From: DT-110 sp964342305
Lineage (GTDB): Bacteria; Bacteroidota; Bacteroidia; Chitinophagales; Saprospiraceae
Direction: 5' to 3'
Length of the DNA stretch: 64,000 nucleotides
Assembly (NCBI GenBank): GCA_964342305.1
Contig: CAYFGK010000018.1
Location: 1 to 64,000 of the forward strand
In this document: positions 63,020 to 64,000 of the stretch, one piece after another
Position numbering within the stretch: position 1 is the first letter of the stretch
Layout of the letters: every line of letters starts with the position of its first letter
The notes under the pieces: model-generated
What the model was told of the DNA's origin: nothing
Databases searched by the model: none
What the model saw: the letters and a program-made list of their open reading frames with translations, nothing else
Made by a program: the position numbers and the translations under genes

Positions 63020-64000
63020 ATGACACTTAGCGACCGTATTCGATCCTGGCGAAGCCAAACCTGGTGGCTGATGACCTCCGCTTTTTTATGTTACACGGGT
63101 ATGTATGCGGTTCGCAAGTCTTTTCTGGCCGGCCAGTACCTGGAGACGGACATCATGGGGCTTCACTTTAAGACAGTCTTGGTGATCAGTCAGGTACTTG
63201 GCTATATGCTGTCGAAATTTATCGGTATTAAGGTCATTGCGGAGCTTACACCGACTGCGCGCAGCCGAATGCTGATCGGATTGGTTTCCCTTGGACTATT
63301 GATGTTACTGGCGTTTGCTTTTGTGCCTCCCAGTTGGAAACCGGTGGCCTTGTTTTTCAATGGGTTACCCTTGGGAATGGTATTCGGAGTCGTCTTATCC
63401 TACCTGGAAGGACGACGAAAAACCGAGCTACTCGTAGCTGCCCTGAGTGCTACCTTTATTTTTTCAACAGGATTGGTCAAATCGATCGGTGTGTGGTTGC
63501 TGCAGGATTTTCAGGTATCCGAATTCTTTATGCCCTTTACCACGGGGGCTTTGTTTTTTCCCTTATTTCTGTTGGCAGTTTGGATGCTGCGGGTGTCCAT
63601 TGGTCCTGATCCAAGAGATGTGGCCATGCGCACCAGGCGGGAGCCTATGAACCGCGCCCAGCGCCATGCCTTTTTGCGCCAATACGGTTTGGGTTTTGCC
63701 GGACTGGTGGTGCTCTACATTTTTCTGACCATTCTGCGTGATTTCCGCGATAATTTTATTGTGGAGTTCTGGGCTGAGTTGGGCTATGCGGAGGAGCCTG
63801 CCCTCATTACACTTACCGAAATTCCGGTAGCCATTGTTGTGCTGGTGATCTCTGCCCTGGGTATATTGATCACGGATAACGGGCGGGCTTTTCGGACCGG
63901 GATGATCCTCACCGGCATCGGCGGGTTAGGCGTTTTGATCGCGACCTTCTTTTTTAGTCAGCAAGCGATGTCACCGGTTTGGTGGATGATCCTGACCGGC
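63020..64000 (+). CDS. DUF5690-family transporter (3' end outside window)
   Basis: The frame is open from ATG 63020 (MTLSDRIRSWRSQTWWLM) to the window end: 327 residues with about nine membrane segments so far. TGMYAVRKSFLAGQY and HFKTVLVISQVLGYMLSKFIGIKV match DUF5690, an MFS-like family of Bacteroidota. It is divergent from the HpnZ-like gene; the two promoters share the 149 bp between them. It probably carries the organophosphonate or product used by the neighbours. Confidence 0.82.
   Translation, partial: MTLSDRIRSWRSQTWWLMTSAFLCYTGMYAVRKSFLAGQYLETDIMGLHFKTVLVISQVLGYMLSKFIGIKVIAELTPTARSRMLIGLVSLGLLMLLAFAFVPPSWKPVALFFNGLPLGMVFGVVLSYLEGRRKTELLVAALSATFIFSTGLVKSIGVWLLQDFQVSEFFMPFTTGALFFPLFLLAVWMLRVSIGPDPRDVAMRTRREPMNRAQRHAFLRQYGLGFAGLVVLYIFLTILRDFRDNFIVEFWAELGYAEEPALITLTEIPVAIVVLVISALGILITDNGRAFRTGMILTGIGGLGVLIATFFFSQQAMSPVWWMILTG

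Overview
The window comes from a member of the Bacteroidota, most like the Saprospiria/Lewinella group. Support from the sequence: type IX secretion (T9SS) C-terminal sorting domains on two very different surface proteins, a SusC/SusD pair, BspA-type repeats, DUF5683 behind parAB, a DUF5690 transporter, lipoprotein signal peptides, few Shine-Dalgarno sites, and TAnnTTTG -7 boxes. Two runs of exactly 100 N (31458-31557, 59675-59774) are scaffold gaps. No tRNA, rRNA, CRISPR array or complete insertion sequence was found.

Layout. 1-7350: 3' part of a giant cysteine-rich repeat adhesin. 7351-8344: MITE-like elements, one nested in another, around a small membrane protein gene. 8345-16770: HMG-CoA lyase family enzyme, GH13 lipoprotein, groEL/groES, secG with a partner gene, rdgB. 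16863-31206: housekeeping and branched-chain amino acid genes (ilvE, ilvC, ilvA) with patatin, parA-parB-DUF5683, a BspA-like protein, a UPF0173 hydrolase, an FMN reductase and a GT39-like membrane enzyme. 31221-33373: two arrays of about 24-bp palindromic units on either side of a VWA-domain gene. 33484-35419: serine hydrolase and a membrane protein.

35447-58266 is one coherent L-rhamnose locus: AraC regulator, SusC, SusD, GH106 and two GH78 rhamnosidases, and a complete catabolic route (RhaI isomerase, FGGY kinase, RhaEW aldolase-dehydrogenase, LldD-like lactate oxidation). An NCS1-family permease sits where a rhamnose transporter is expected. Four direct repeats between araC and susC, two of them exactly 21 bp apart, look like the AraC operator. 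58328-60865 is a quinone/aromatic operon (maleylacetate reductase, carboxylesterase broken by a scaffold gap, VOC ring-cleaving dioxygenase). 61087-64000 carries a phosphonatase-like HAD hydrolase, an HpnZ-like alcohol dehydrogenase and a DUF5690 transporter running off the end.

The most unexplained signals are at DNA level. A short motif, TTTTTGC(C)GNAAG(G)C, occurs more than 20 times, in several reading frames and between genes. The hairpin arrays flank the VWA gene. Several MITE-like families have readable target duplications (TNA, TA, TTTAA), and one copy sits exactly in a stop codon. The signal peptide of the GH13 enzyme appears to be encoded by a dispersed intergenic repeat.
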